DNA from: an uncultured Dokdonia sp.
GTDB taxonomy: Bacteria; Bacteroidota; Bacteroidia; Flavobacteriales; Flavobacteriaceae
DNA length: 64,000 nucleotides
NCBI GenBank assembly: GCA_947503305.1
Contig: CANNDF010000002.1
Location: 620,001 to 684,000 of the forward strand
Reading direction: 5' to 3'
Of the stretch, positions 35,374 to 44,760 are shown in pieces. Positions within the stretch are counted from its first letter, which is position 1; the number at the start of each line of letters is the position of its first letter. Below the pieces are notes generated by a model that worked only from the letters and a program-made list of their open reading frames with translations, ran no database searches and was not told where the DNA came from. The position numbers and the translations under genes were made by a program.

Positions 35374-35829
35374 TTAATTAGCATCATTTACTTCAATCCA
35401 GTATCCATCGGGATCTTGTAAATAGAGTTGTTTTACACCATCTGGACGTATTGATACTTTGTTTTCTTTTCCTGGCCAATCAGAATAAGGAATATTTTTC
35501 TTTAGTAAGCTTTTACGAAAACCTTCAAAATCCTTTGTTCGTAAGGCTAGATGCACTCCTTTAGGAAGTTTTTTATCAAGGCTATCTACTTGAATAATAT
35601 GTAATTCTTCTGAAGTACCTAGTCGAAACCAGCGTATATGATCTAGCTCGGTGCCATTTTTGATTTCTATAAGCCCAAAAATATCTTGGTAAAATGAAAC
35701 ACTTTTTTCAAGGCTTGTAACATTGATGGCATAATGATCTATAGAAAATCCCATACGTATCGTATTTTCCTGCCCATAATTAACATAAGATGTCGTTATG
35801 AGCAGGAATATAAAGCACCAAAAGCGCAT
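35374..35829 (-). CDS. exported VOC (glyoxalase-fold) protein
   Basis: A 151-residue protein of the vicinal oxygen chelate superfamily. It is unusual in carrying a signal peptide (MRFWCFIFLLITTSYVNYGQ). The mature domain begins FSIDHYAINVTSLEKSVSFYQDIFGL, with a His metal ligand, and ends YLQDPDGYWIEVND with a Glu ligand. This is a single module with two beta-alpha-beta-beta-beta units. It starts two bases after the CRTAC1-like gene stop, so the two are cotranscribed on the minus strand. Family members isomerise or open rings, or bind small molecules; the periplasmic substrate is unknown. Confidence 0.8.
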   Translation of the reverse strand: MRFWCFIFLLITTSYVNYGQENTIRMGFSIDHYAINVTSLEKSVSFYQDIFGLIEIKNGTELDHIRWFRLGTSEELHIIQVDSLDKKLPKGVHLALRTKDFEGFRKSLLKKNIPYSDWPGKENKVSIRPDGVKQLYLQDPDGYWIEVNDAN

Positions 35830-35831
35830 AT

Positions 35832-37559
35832 TTAGTTTTTAATAAATTTTTGTACCGTATCTGCTACCGAAACGAAGTAAACTCCAGCATTAAGTCTTGT
35901 AATATCTATAGATTGCTCTCCTATAGTTTTGATTTCTTGATCAATTACTTGTCTCCCTAATATATCATATACAAGTACTTTAGAACCTATACTAGTATTT
36001 GTAAGGTTAAAGTTAATTGTAGAGGTAGCTGGATTTGGGAATAACGTAAATACATCCGTAGTCGTAACATCGTTAACACTTAAATTACCTTCTCCTTCTA
36101 CAACAGTTAGTGTCTCATTGATATTTGGATTTTCTATAGTATCTTCTATACCTGAAGGCCATTTTACAACAATAGTTTCTATCTCAGTAGCGTCTGCAAG
36201 ACCAAAATGACCAATAAGAGAATTTTGAGTACCATAACTTTCTCCTGCACGTACCTCACGTACCTGAACTCCCCAATCACCATAAATCTCAATACGAGCA
36301 CCTATTCCATTAATGTTACTCTCAACACCTGTAAGTTTTATTTTTGACCAATTGTTATCATTACCATCATTTATAAAGAGTTGATCATTTACCGAAGATG
36401 GATTATTGAACCCATTTGCATATCCAGCAATCATATCAATAAAACCATCATTATTAAGATCACCTAGTGCACCACTTTGAATTGTAGCTCCTCCCGTTGT
36501 AGGAAATACATTTGCAAAAGATGTAAATGTCATATCTCCATCATTTAAAAAAAGACGATCATCACCACTTGTAGTCGTCATAATGATATCTATAAAAGTA
36601 TCATTATTAAAATCTTCCATCATTACCTGTATTCCAAAATCTACATTTAAAAGGTCATTTTCAATTCCTGTAGAAGAAGTAATGTCTGTAAAAGTACCAT
36701 CTCCATTATTTTCAAATATTTGATGATTTTCAAAGTGATTTACCATTACTACATCAAAGTCTCCATCGTTGTCTATATCTTCAAAGTTACTCGACCATGT
36801 TTGTCTCATAGGGCGTAATCCGGCGGCTTCTGCAACGTCTGTAAAGTTATTATTACCATCATTTTGGAATAAAAGATTAAGACGTCTTCCATCCATTGGG
36901 TTATCTACCCCTTGTCTACATTTTGAGATGTATAAATCTAAATCTCCATCATTATCATAGTCTGTCCAAATAGAGCCATAGTTCCCAGAATTATCTGAAG
37001 ATACAGTACTTTCTGCATTGATAAGTCCTGTGTCATATGTGAAAGATCCGCTTCCATTATTTCTATAAGGAGACGCAAGGCCATCATCATGACACCCAAA
37101 AAAATCAATGTTCCCATCATTATCGATATCAGCAAAATTTGCATTTTGAAGGAAAATATCCGGACCTCCTAATGCAGTTTCAGTAACAGTACCCCCACCA
37201 TTATCAATAGTAATCAGGGTAAGCCCGTCATAAAAACCACCTACTATAATATCATTCAAGCCATTTTGATCTACATCGGCGATAGTCATTCCCCATGCTT
37301 CATCATTGAGGTTTGCTACAGTAGGAAGTAAACCAAAACCTCCTGAGCTTTGTTGTAATTCTATTTCAATAGAAGTTGCATTATCTAGTCGTATAATATC
37401 ATCTAATCCATCATCATTCATATCTGTGATAGCCATGGCAACCCCGCTATTTAATGTTTCATTAACTAGTAAGGATGAGCCATCTGAGAAGGATACTTGC
37501 GCTTTCGCGAAAGCGGATACAAATAGGATTGCTGTAAAAATGTGTAATTTCTTTTTCAT
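35832..37559 (-). CDS. second CRTAC1-like FG-GAP protein with T9SS tail
   Basis: Paralogue of the protein at 33568, 575 residues, exported (signal peptide ending AFAKAQ). FG-GAP/VCBS repeats between about 40 and 390 show calcium-type loops (DMNDDGLDD, DVDQNGLND, DIDNDGNID, DYDNDGDLD, DFNNDTFID, DLNNDGFID). An ASPIC/UnbV domain follows (GIGARIEIYGDWG, GLADATEIETIVVKWPSG), then a T9SS tail starting FTLFPNPATSTINF. The palindromic repeat encodes the end of the signal peptide. It lies between an M20 peptidase gene (38 bases upstream) and the VOC gene. Confidence 0.88.
   Translation of the reverse strand: MKKKLHIFTAILFVSAFAKAQVSFSDGSSLLVNETLNSGVAMAITDMNDDGLDDIIRLDNATSIEIELQQSSGGFGLLPTVANLNDEAWGMTIADVDQNGLNDIIVGGFYDGLTLITIDNGGGTVTETALGGPDIFLQNANFADIDNDGNIDFFGCHDDGLASPYRNNGSGSFTYDTGLINAESTVSSDNSGNYGSIWTDYDNDGDLDLYISKCRQGVDNPMDGRRLNLLFQNDGNNNFTDVAEAAGLRPMRQTWSSNFEDIDNDGDFDVVMVNHFENHQIFENNGDGTFTDITSSTGIENDLLNVDFGIQVMMEDFNNDTFIDIIMTTTSGDDRLFLNDGDMTFTSFANVFPTTGGATIQSGALGDLNNDGFIDMIAGYANGFNNPSSVNDQLFINDGNDNNWSKIKLTGVESNINGIGARIEIYGDWGVQVREVRAGESYGTQNSLIGHFGLADATEIETIVVKWPSGIEDTIENPNINETLTVVEGEGNLSVNDVTTTDVFTLFPNPATSTINFNLTNTSIGSKVLVYDILGRQVIDQEIKTIGEQSIDITRLNAGVYFVSVADTVQKFIKN
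37501..37514. repeat. palindromic repeat copy 7 (GCTTTCGCGAAAGC)
   Basis: Perfect copy flanked by C and G inside a signal peptide coding region. It is translated as AFAKA immediately before the predicted cleavage site, where an A-x-A motif suits signal peptidase I. Confidence 0.9.
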
Positions 37560-37597
37560 TGTATAGGATTTAATTAATAATTGAGATGTTTAGTTTT

Positions 37598-39028
37598 TTA
37601 ATTTCCATTGATAGGTGGTGGACCAGGAGGCACAATTGCCTCGTATACTGCATCACCTTTTCGTTCTTTATATTCGGCTTTTACTTCTTTTACAAGTTCT
37701 GGATCTTCAAATAGGTCTAACATAGTCATACCCATGGCTTTACTTGCATAGGTCATTCCTTTATGTCCTATAGACATACCTCCACAGGCTACAACGGCCC
37801 ATGAATGCCAAGGGGTGTCTTTGGGTGCAGTCGTTACTCCTAAATTAATATTTGCAACATTCCAACTTACATCACCTACATCAGTACTCCCACCTCCAGG
37901 ATGTTCTTTTGTAGCTTCTAATGGATTGATTTTACTGTCCATACCTACTTGAGGTTTTCCCGTTACTTCTTGTATTTTTTTTCCAAAAGCTTCTTCTTCG
38001 GGAGTATATTCTATAGGCCCTAGAAGCTCTAAGTTATTTTGCATTACTTGCCCTCCAGTACGATTTACTAAAACTTCATAGATTCCCGAAATTAAAGATA
38101 CTTTATATTCTACATTTGCCATAATGGCTGCACCTTCGGCCATTTTTTGTACACGCTCGTACACAGGCATCATCCCTTCACGTTTTGTATCTCTCACACG
38201 CATCCATAAACGTGCATAATCGGGAACGACATTTACCACCTGTCCGCCATCTTGTATATGATAATGCATACGTACAGTAGGTTTTACATGCTCTCTGTAA
38301 TAATTTATACCGGTTGTATAAATTTCTAATGCATCAGATGCACTACGTCCATTCCAAGGGTCTGCACTTGCATGTGCAGCTTGTCCGAAGAATTCTATTT
38401 TGAAGTCTACCAATGCTAGAGAACTTTGAACATCTGCCTGCGTAGAAGCAGATGGGTGCCATGATACATTGACATCTACATCATCCCATATACCTTCACG
38501 TACCATCCATATTTTGCCAAAGAATTTTTCTTCAGATGGGGTTCCCATAAACTTAACAGTTCCATTAATTTTTCCAGCTTCTATTAGCTCTTTTATAGCT
38601 ATTGCTGCTCCAAGGCTTCCTGCTCCAAATAAATTATGACCACATCCATGACCAGCGGCACCTTCATTAAGTGCTTCTTTTGTCGGTTTGGCTTTTTGAG
38701 AAATTCCTGGAAGTGCATCAAATTCTCCTAAAACACTAATAACGGGACTACCAGAGCCATAGGATGCAACAAATGCTGTAGGCATCCCTGCCACACCTCG
38801 TTCTACTTTAAAGCCTTGAGATTCTGCATAATTAGCAAGGATTTTACTGGATTGGGTTTCCTCAAAAGCAGTTTCGGCTAGAGCCCATATATTATCTGAG
38901 ATTTCTATTAATGCATTTTCATGCTTTTCTACAGAGGCAATAATAGCTTTTTTATTGGCTGTAAGTGTTTGTGCATTAGTGCCTAAGGTCACTAATGAGA
39001 AACATAATATAAGGTACCATTGTTTCAT
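37598..39028 (-). CDS. exported M20-family amidohydrolase (AbgB-like)
   Basis: Zinc-dependent peptidase/amidohydrolase of 476 residues with a signal peptide (MKQWYLILCFSLVTLGTNAQ). Motifs include EFDALPGIS near 102-110, GAAGHGCGHNLFGAG near 124-138, the catalytic GTPSEEKF and a late HSWAVVACGGMSIGHKG. This set matches the aminobenzoyl-glutamate hydrolase B / amidohydrolase branch of M20 rather than dipeptidases. It is probably periplasmic. It heads a minus-strand set with the second CRTAC1-like and VOC genes. Substrate is unknown. Confidence 0.88.
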   Translation of the reverse strand: MKQWYLILCFSLVTLGTNAQTLTANKKAIIASVEKHENALIEISDNIWALAETAFEETQSSKILANYAESQGFKVERGVAGMPTAFVASYGSGSPVISVLGEFDALPGISQKAKPTKEALNEGAAGHGCGHNLFGAGSLGAAIAIKELIEAGKINGTVKFMGTPSEEKFFGKIWMVREGIWDDVDVNVSWHPSASTQADVQSSLALVDFKIEFFGQAAHASADPWNGRSASDALEIYTTGINYYREHVKPTVRMHYHIQDGGQVVNVVPDYARLWMRVRDTKREGMMPVYERVQKMAEGAAIMANVEYKVSLISGIYEVLVNRTGGQVMQNNLELLGPIEYTPEEEAFGKKIQEVTGKPQVGMDSKINPLEATKEHPGGGSTDVGDVSWNVANINLGVTTAPKDTPWHSWAVVACGGMSIGHKGMTYASKAMGMTMLDLFEDPELVKEVKAEYKERKGDAVYEAIVPPGPPPINGN

Positions 39029-39200
39029 AAGAAATACTTTTTAATGCTGGCTTCTAAGATAAGTAAAAGCTAGCAGTAATTACATATTTCTATTCTGGTA
39101 ATAGTTACAAAGGATTGTATACATGGTTTTTAGTTCAAAAAACCAATAAAACATATACGTTTATATAAAATAAAACCTCTTTTTGTTCCTAACATATGTA

Positions 39201-39239
39201 AAAAAATAGCACGTACACATTCTAGGATGTGTACGTGCT
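39201..39239 (-). terminator. intrinsic terminator after the SPW-like gene
   Basis: A 13-base perfect stem (39208-39220 with 39227-39239) has a six-base loop and, on the minus strand, an AT-rich T-run after it (39201-39207). It sits 45 bases past the stop of the gene at 39284. The remaining gap to the M20 gene shows nothing else. Confidence 0.85.
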
Positions 39240-39283
39240 TACATAGATACTGATATAGTGTTATTACATCAATTCATCTATTC

Positions 39284-39637
39284 TCAAACAACTTGTTCTG
39301 GCTTGTGTAAACTTACAACACTTAGTACCGCTGCTCCATTGATCCAATAGTAATACATGTCAATTCCTTGAAAAGAGAAAATAAAAGGAGCTAAGATAAA
39401 TATGATAGCTACCGAAAAGTCTACGATCAGGTGATACTTGTACGGAATAACTCGAAATGCTCCTAAATGATGGTCTGTGAGTAGTGTTAACATAAATGCT
39501 GCAATTCCTGTTGCTACTGATAATTGTAGCGCTAGAGGATGTGAACTTCCTAATCCTAATAAAAATGGGAGAATAATTAATGCAATAGCAACTGGATAAT
39601 CTAAAAACGCGTGTATTCTTTTTGTTATAAATTTCAT
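39284..39637 (-). CDS. SPW-repeat-like membrane protein
   Basis: Small membrane protein of 117 residues with four predicted transmembrane segments in two similar halves. The halves are RIHAFLDYPVAIALIILPFLLG with LSVATGIAAFMLTLLTD, and KYHLIVDFSVAIIFILAPFIFSF with INGAAVLSVVSL. The (H)xxxDxxVAxxxxxxPF pattern in each half matches the SPW repeat family. Function is unknown. It is monocistronic with a terminator just downstream. Confidence 0.7.
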   Translation of the reverse strand: MKFITKRIHAFLDYPVAIALIILPFLLGLGSSHPLALQLSVATGIAAFMLTLLTDHHLGAFRVIPYKYHLIVDFSVAIIFILAPFIFSFQGIDMYYYWINGAAVLSVVSLHKPEQVV

Positions 39638-39803
39638 AGTATAAATTTTTATGGTTGATATGATGAGTTATTGAATATGTTGAATTAATAACTCTTAAAC
39701 TATACTACAAAGATGGAGTGAAGTGCATATTTTATTGGTACCAAAAATGCGCTAGATATTGTACTTTTTAAATTGGTAGATTTTGAAGTGTTGTATTTGG
39801 CGG

Positions 39804-40217
39804 TTATTTTGATAGTTTTTTGGCAAAGCTAATTCCAATTAAAGCCATTGGAATATATGCAATAAAGATATCTAGTAACGTGAACCATAAAGGGCCAGGT
39901 AACATATAATTGACCATAATGCCTCCTAAGAGAAACAATACCCCTATACTTAATGCAAATTTCATTTTATGATTTGCCGCAATTAGATAGGCTATAGCCG
40001 CTCCTACTAGCGTACCTAATGCATGTGCTAAAAACGGAAAGATAAAATAGGTATAATCTAATGTAGGCATTACCGTTGCTAGTGCATCCATATCATTTGG
40101 ATCTATGCCTTCTATAGGAAATAGGGTATGACCTATCTGAATAAGCCCCATATTTACAATACTACCTGCTAACCAACCTATAATAACGGCTAAAATATTT
40201 TTAAGAATAGGACCCAT
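39804..40217 (-). CDS. four-helix membrane protein, unknown
   Basis: Hydrophobic protein of 137 residues. It has transmembrane segments near 5-24 (ILAVIIGWLAGSIVNMGLI), 58-80 (FPFLAHALGTLVGAAIAYLIA), 87-106 and 112-132, and an acidic GIDPNDMDALATVMP loop likely outside. I do not recognise a named family. The segment GWLAGSIVNM resembles small integral proteins seen beside stress genes in Flavobacteriia, but that is an impression. It is flanked by the SPW-like and RidA-like genes on the same strand with 100-base gaps. Confidence 0.7.
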   Translation of the reverse strand: MGPILKNILAVIIGWLAGSIVNMGLIQIGHTLFPIEGIDPNDMDALATVMPTLDYTYFIFPFLAHALGTLVGAAIAYLIAANHKMKFALSIGVLFLLGGIMVNYMLPGPLWFTLLDIFIAYIPMALIGISFAKKLSK

Positions 40218-40324
40218 ACATTACTTTTTTACAATTTTATATAAGAAAGCTATAAAAGCTTTTATTTCAATAGAAAGATAGTAAAATAGGATGTAATTGG
40301 TTTAACATATTGCTTATTAGTGCT

Positions 40325-40786
40325 TTAATTATTTTTAATTGTGAACGTAGTTGTTAAGCCTACACAGAAATTCCTAGGAAGTCTTTCAACACCAAATATG
40401 GCTCTTGAGTGTTTGCCCTTTTCCTCCAAAATATGTGCAAATAGATCAGAGGCGCCATTAACAACTATGGGAGAATCATCCCAGTCTGTTTCTGCTTGAA
40501 AATAGGCATCTATATGATTTAAGCCTATGATATTATTGAGCCCTATTTTCTTTTCTATATGAGCAAGTACATTCAAAGCACATAATTGCATGGCTTCATA
40601 TCCTTGCTCTGTTGTAATTTCATTACCTAATTTTCCCAAATATAAATACGCATCATTGTGTATAGGGAATTGAATAGCGACATAGGCGATAGCCCCTCGT
40701 ATATTTACAGATACGTAGTTTCCTCCTGGGGCAGAAACTTCAGGTAATTTTAAATTTAGCTTTGCAAGGTTTTCCTTTATATTCAT
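40325..40786 (-). CDS. RidA/YjgF-like protein
   Basis: A 153-residue member of the RidA superfamily in the longer branch with an N-terminal extension (NLAKLNLKLPEVSAPGGNYV). RidA proteins form trimers and hydrolyse reactive enamine/imine intermediates. Here ALNVLAHIEKKIG, GLNHIDAYF and the C-terminal HSRAIFGVERLPRN block, which includes the usual Arg, support the fold. Active-site conservation is partial, so deaminase activity is not certain. It is alone on the minus strand. Confidence 0.82.
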   Translation of the reverse strand: MNIKENLAKLNLKLPEVSAPGGNYVSVNIRGAIAYVAIQFPIHNDAYLYLGKLGNEITTEQGYEAMQLCALNVLAHIEKKIGLNNIIGLNHIDAYFQAETDWDDSPIVVNGASDLFAHILEEKGKHSRAIFGVERLPRNFCVGLTTTFTIKNN

Positions 40787-40843
40787 AGGATTTTTTCTGA
40801 GTACTAATGGGTTTATTATTTAATGGGTTTATAGTAATGGGTA

Positions 40844-40857
40844 GCTTTTGCTAAAGC
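40844..40857. repeat. degenerate palindromic repeat (two mismatches)
   Basis: GCTTTTGCTAAAGC differs from GCTTTCGCGAAAGC at two inner positions. It lies in the gap between the RidA-like gene and a serine hydrolase gene. It is probably a decayed copy. Confidence 0.5.
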
Positions 40858-40904
40858 GTTTAAAACCTATAAGCCTATACATATTCATTAGAGTTATAAG
40901 TAAA

Positions 40905-42233
40905 TTACTCAATTTTTGTTCCTTCATATGATTTTACACCGTATTGATAAAGGATAACTGAGGTAAATTGATTTTGAGAATTTTTGACAAACTCTAATTT
41001 TAATTCTTCATTGACTACAAATTCTTTTTCGGATTGTGCAATTAGTTTGTAGGGAGATTGACCAGGAATAATTAAATCTAATTTTTCATTATTTTCTTCA
41101 ATAGAAAAAGTAACATTCTCTTTTATTTGATATGTGCCTGTATATTTTACGATATCTTGTGCTGGAATCTCATACTTTGCTTGTGGGATTATTTTTTTAT
41201 TTTTTATTTCAAAAATTTCTGCTCCTTCTGGCAGATATGATTTTACGATATGATCGTATACTTTATACCCTTCATCTGCATTTGTAAAAATTACCATCCC
41301 TCTTTTTGATGAAGGGATTAATACAGTAAATGTTTTAATGCCATTTTCATCTCCAGAGTGCATAATCACTCTTTCTTTATTAGATAGTGCAGGGATTACT
41401 TCCCATCCTAACCCATAAAATAGATTTTCTTTTACGGTTACTTGTGGTGAGATCATCTCATTAAATAAGGCTGTAGATAATCCCCCTCCGTTTAATGTAT
41501 AAGCACATACTTTTGTATAGTCTTCTATAGTAGTGAGTAATCCTGCAGCTGCATTTAACTCTGTTCTAGGAGCATATTCATAGGTTTCTAGGTTTTTATT
41601 GTGTGGAATAGCGACCTTATTTATATCCCAACTTGTGTTCCAGGTAAATGCAATGTTATTGAGATCTAGTGGTTTAAAAAGTAATTCTTCTGCAAGTGTA
41701 GGTAAATCTTTCCCAGTTTTATTTTCTATAGCACGTCTTAAATATTCATAACCTTCTCCTGAGTATAGATATTGATCTCCAGGGGTAAAATTAAATTCTA
41801 ACTTTTTTGAAGGACTCATGTTCCTCCAGTTTACAAAACCAGATTGATGACTTAATACAAACCGAGCATTTAATTTTGTAAGGCGTTTGTCCTCTTTTAC
41901 GTCGGGGTCTATATGATATGCGCTTATAGATTCATCTAGTTGTAAATCACCTTTTTCTACTAGATTGAGTGCTACCATTGCAAATATAGGTTTGGTAAGT
42001 GATGCAACTGTAAAAATGGTTTGATCATTTGCAGGGATTCCCGTTTTTTGTTCTCCAAAGACATTGGTATAGATTACTTGTCCATCTTCAATAATCCCTA
42101 TTCCTACTGCGGGGACATTATATTGCTTTTGCCATTGGGGCATCATTTTTTCAAATTCATATATAGTTTTTTGCTGAGCATATATAGAGAATATAGAGAT
42201 GCATATGAAAAGAAGAGTACAGTAATGTTTCAT
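40905..42233 (-). CDS. exported serine hydrolase, beta-lactamase/DD-peptidase fold (1)
   Basis: Class C beta-lactamase-like (S12) enzyme of 442 residues with a signal peptide (MKHYCTLLFICISIFSIYAQ). The nucleophile motif is SLTK (VASLTKPIF, near residue 73). The Tyr motif region is YSGEGYEYL, where the expected YxN is YSG. The third motif is HSGDENG. The C-terminal 100 residues form a lipocalin-like extension (YTGTYQIKENVTFSIEE). Probable periplasmic DD-peptidase, esterase or peptidase; lactamase activity is unlikely to be the main role. It is the first of three such enzymes in 7 kb. Confidence 0.88.
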   Translation of the reverse strand: MKHYCTLLFICISIFSIYAQQKTIYEFEKMMPQWQKQYNVPAVGIGIIEDGQVIYTNVFGEQKTGIPANDQTIFTVASLTKPIFAMVALNLVEKGDLQLDESISAYHIDPDVKEDKRLTKLNARFVLSHQSGFVNWRNMSPSKKLEFNFTPGDQYLYSGEGYEYLRRAIENKTGKDLPTLAEELLFKPLDLNNIAFTWNTSWDINKVAIPHNKNLETYEYAPRTELNAAAGLLTTIEDYTKVCAYTLNGGGLSTALFNEMISPQVTVKENLFYGLGWEVIPALSNKERVIMHSGDENGIKTFTVLIPSSKRGMVIFTNADEGYKVYDHIVKSYLPEGAEIFEIKNKKIIPQAKYEIPAQDIVKYTGTYQIKENVTFSIEENNEKLDLIIPGQSPYKLIAQSEKEFVVNEELKLEFVKNSQNQFTSVILYQYGVKSYEGTKIE

Positions 42234-42327
42234 AATTTGGTATTGTTAGGAATTTTATTTTATGACGGGAACCTAGTACTTAAGGTTACAAAAATAGGAT
42301 CATCTTTTCCATAGTAGATTGTAACCC

Positions 42328-43479
42328 TTACTCTAAAATTCCTGCATCAAATAGGATATCTGCAATTCCATTTACTTTTCTAAATGCTTCTCCTGTTCCT
42401 AAATTTGATAAAACAACTATTGCAACTCCTTGATCTGGAAAGCGCAATAATTGCGAACTTATTCCCCAATCTCCTCCATCCCAAGCGACAATTTTTCGAC
42501 CATTAAAATCTCCTATATATAATCCAAATGCTTGATTATCTCTATCATGATTGAACGTAATAGTTTTATGCATGATATCATAAAACGCTTGTCCGCCAAA
42601 AGTTTTATCTACCATATTTGCACTCCATACAAGGAGATCATCTATTGTAGTTACAACACCACTTCCTCCGTAATGAGGTGAGTTTCTGGGATGTTGAATA
42701 TAATCGCCTTCATTTTTGAGCGTTATCCCATATTCTGAGTATCCAGTTATATTTTCTTTTGTACGTACATTATAAGGCGTCACTCGATTTTTGATCACAC
42801 TAGTGATATCATCATTGATAAGTGTGTGATGCATTCCTAGAGGTTCAAATAAATATGTTTTTGCATATTCACTAAATGTCTGACCGCTTATTTTTTCGAC
42901 AATTTTTGTGAGTAACATAAAATTTACATTGCAATAGTCCCATTGATCGCCTGGTGTAAACTGAAGTTCTTTTTGTGCTAGTGAGGTTGCTATACATTCA
43001 TCGATATCAAAGTAATTGAATGTGACCCATGACTTTCCGCTTTTCCTATTAAGTCTGGGATAATCTGTAATACCACTTGTATTATAAATAAGATGTTTGA
43101 TTAAAATGGGGTCTTTATATTTTTTTAATTCTGGAATAAAATCTGAAGCTGGCGTATCTAGTGAAACTTTATTTTCTAAAATCAATAGTGCTATACAAGC
43201 AGCCGTAAATTGTTTGGAAACCGATGCGATACTAAACATTGATTTTGAAGTAATAGGGGTATTATAATCCAAGTTTGCAGCACCATACCCATTTTTATAT
43301 AGTGTATTTCCATTTTTAGAAATTCCAATTGCATACCCAGGAGAATTCAGGTTGTCAAAGTCAGTAAATAAAGAATCAATCTTGGTTTTGATAGCAATGG
43401 GGAAGTCAGTATTTAATGAATTTTGGCTATAAATAGTTACAGAAAAAAGGAAACAAAAGATAATGGTTAGAATTTTCAT
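42328..43479 (-). CDS. exported serine hydrolase, beta-lactamase/DD-peptidase fold (2)
   Basis: S12-type hydrolase of 383 residues, exported (MKILTIIFCFLFSVTIYSQ). Motifs are SVSK (SIASVSKQFTAAC near 84-92), YCN in WDYCNVNFML, and DGGDWG in place of the usual HxG. It has no C-terminal lipocalin extension, unlike the first and third enzymes. Sequence identity to the neighbours looks low outside the motifs, so this is not a fresh tandem duplication. It follows a palindromic repeat region and lies 94 bases upstream of enzyme 1. Confidence 0.88.
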   Translation of the reverse strand: MKILTIIFCFLFSVTIYSQNSLNTDFPIAIKTKIDSLFTDFDNLNSPGYAIGISKNGNTLYKNGYGAANLDYNTPITSKSMFSIASVSKQFTAACIALLILENKVSLDTPASDFIPELKKYKDPILIKHLIYNTSGITDYPRLNRKSGKSWVTFNYFDIDECIATSLAQKELQFTPGDQWDYCNVNFMLLTKIVEKISGQTFSEYAKTYLFEPLGMHHTLINDDITSVIKNRVTPYNVRTKENITGYSEYGITLKNEGDYIQHPRNSPHYGGSGVVTTIDDLLVWSANMVDKTFGGQAFYDIMHKTITFNHDRDNQAFGLYIGDFNGRKIVAWDGGDWGISSQLLRFPDQGVAIVVLSNLGTGEAFRKVNGIADILFDAGILE

Positions 43480-43610
43480 TTGTTAGGTTTTTAGATTACT
43501 GATTTTGATGACGGGGGTTTAACAGCAAACGCTACAAAATGCATGACATTGTCTTTTTTATTGTTATATGTGATTAATGGATATAAATTTAATTGAGGGT
43601 TAATGAGTAT

Positions 43611-43624
43611 GCTTTCGCGAAAGC
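43611..43624. repeat. palindromic repeat copy 8 (GCTTTCGCGAAAGC)
   Basis: Perfect copy flanked by T and G, in the gap between the stop of the membrane gene at 43651 and the start of serine hydrolase 2. It might fold in a readthrough RNA, but no T-run follows on the minus strand. Confidence 0.9.
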
Positions 43625-43650
43625 GGAATACAATTTTTAAATACGTACTC

Positions 43651-44097
43651 TTATTTCTTTTTTTTGAAGAATAATGATATCCAATATATAAGTAATACAA
43701 GAATTGACCCTATAGCGATACTATAGCTAAAACGCCAAAACCATTTCATAGCCAGTTGCCCTCCTTGAAAAGTATCTTTTTCGGTAAATGTAAAAGAAAG
43801 ATTTCCAGAAAGAAGATAGCATATAGGTACCCACAGCATGGCTAGAACTACTAGTGTTTTTAAGATGTAGGCAAGGTATGTATAGAGTTTTGTTGATGGC
43901 TTCCTCAATTCTTTTATGCCCCAATAGATACTCAGAGGTAGACAGATCATTCCTAGCCAAGTTATAAATGTCCCAAGGGGGATTGTGTTTGTAGTATTTA
44001 ATGATACTGTCAATAGAGGAGATGTGGTAACCAGTAAAATAAGTATGATTAGCATAGCTGTACATGCGCTAAAAAACTTAACTTTTCTAGTATTCAT
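43651..44097 (-). CDS. membrane protein, unknown (148 aa)
   Basis: I start this gene at MNTRKVKFF (44097). A start 10 codons earlier would add Tyr-rich residues without function. The protein has four hydrophobic segments: about 10-30 (FSACTAMLIILILLV), 43-62, 82-105 and 125-143, then a Lys-rich KKKK end. A periplasmic loop (SFTFTEKDTFQGGQLAM) separates the last two. I do not recognise the family. It is upstream of the serine hydrolases on the same strand. Confidence 0.68.
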   Translation of the reverse strand: MNTRKVKFFSACTAMLIILILLVTTSPLLTVSLNTTNTIPLGTFITWLGMICLPLSIYWGIKELRKPSTKLYTYLAYILKTLVVLAMLWVPICYLLSGNLSFTFTEKDTFQGGQLAMKWFWRFSYSIAIGSILVLLIYWISLFFKKKK

Positions 44098-44217
44098 AGT
44101 ATATCTGTTAGTATAGACAAGATACAATAGTATTTATTTTTTTGCTTCTCTTTTTTAAGAGATATTATATAGAAATGCTTATAACCTAATAAATATCTTA
44201 TAGAAAATGTTACGTAT

Positions 44218-44676
44218 TTATGATACGCTGTCTTCTTTTTGAAGTTTATAATAGGCATACAAGCTTGTAATAATAGCGAGGAAAGAAATAATGGTCATAA
44301 TACTTCCCGGTACAAATTTTGAATAACCTCCTAAATCTATAAATAGGAAATATCCAAGATCTGTCAGGCCTCCAGAAATAGCTGCTAGATAAATGGCATT
44401 TTTTGATCCATTCCATATAAATAATGCGCAAATAAAAGTTACACTACCAACCCAAAATAGATTAAACCCATGTTGCCCTATAATTGCACCAGATGCTTTA
44501 GGATAATCTATTTGTAAAGTGGCAGGATCAATTGCATCTGCAATTCCTATAACCGAAGCGGCAATATCTTCTGTCAAGACTCCTTTCATTGTCATCACTC
44601 CTGCTAGTACGTGGACAAGTCCCCATAGAATCCATAAAATTGAAGAAATTTTTAATAATAGCGATATATTTTTCAT
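44218..44676 (-). CDS. membrane protein, unknown (152 aa)
   Basis: Four-segment integral membrane protein. The segments are about 5-28 (LLKISSILWILWGLVHVLAGVM), 70-88 (GFNLFWVGSVTFICALFIW), 93-112 and 120-143. A conserved-looking GQHGFNLFW follows an extramembrane loop. The GLVHVLAGV plus GQHGxNLxW pattern is common in small bacterial proteins of unknown function. It precedes no obvious partner; the Crp-like gene lies 84 bases upstream on the same strand. Confidence 0.7.
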   Translation of the reverse strand: MKNISLLLKISSILWILWGLVHVLAGVMTMKGVLTEDIAASVIGIADAIDPATLQIDYPKASGAIIGQHGFNLFWVGSVTFICALFIWNGSKNAIYLAAISGGLTDLGYFLFIDLGGYSKFVPGSIMTIISFLAIITSLYAYYKLQKEDSVS

Positions 44677-44760
44677 TTGATCATATAATTAATGGGATCA
44701 AATATCTTACGCTATATATTGCTATGCATTCATGTAGATTAATAAATGAGTATATACATG

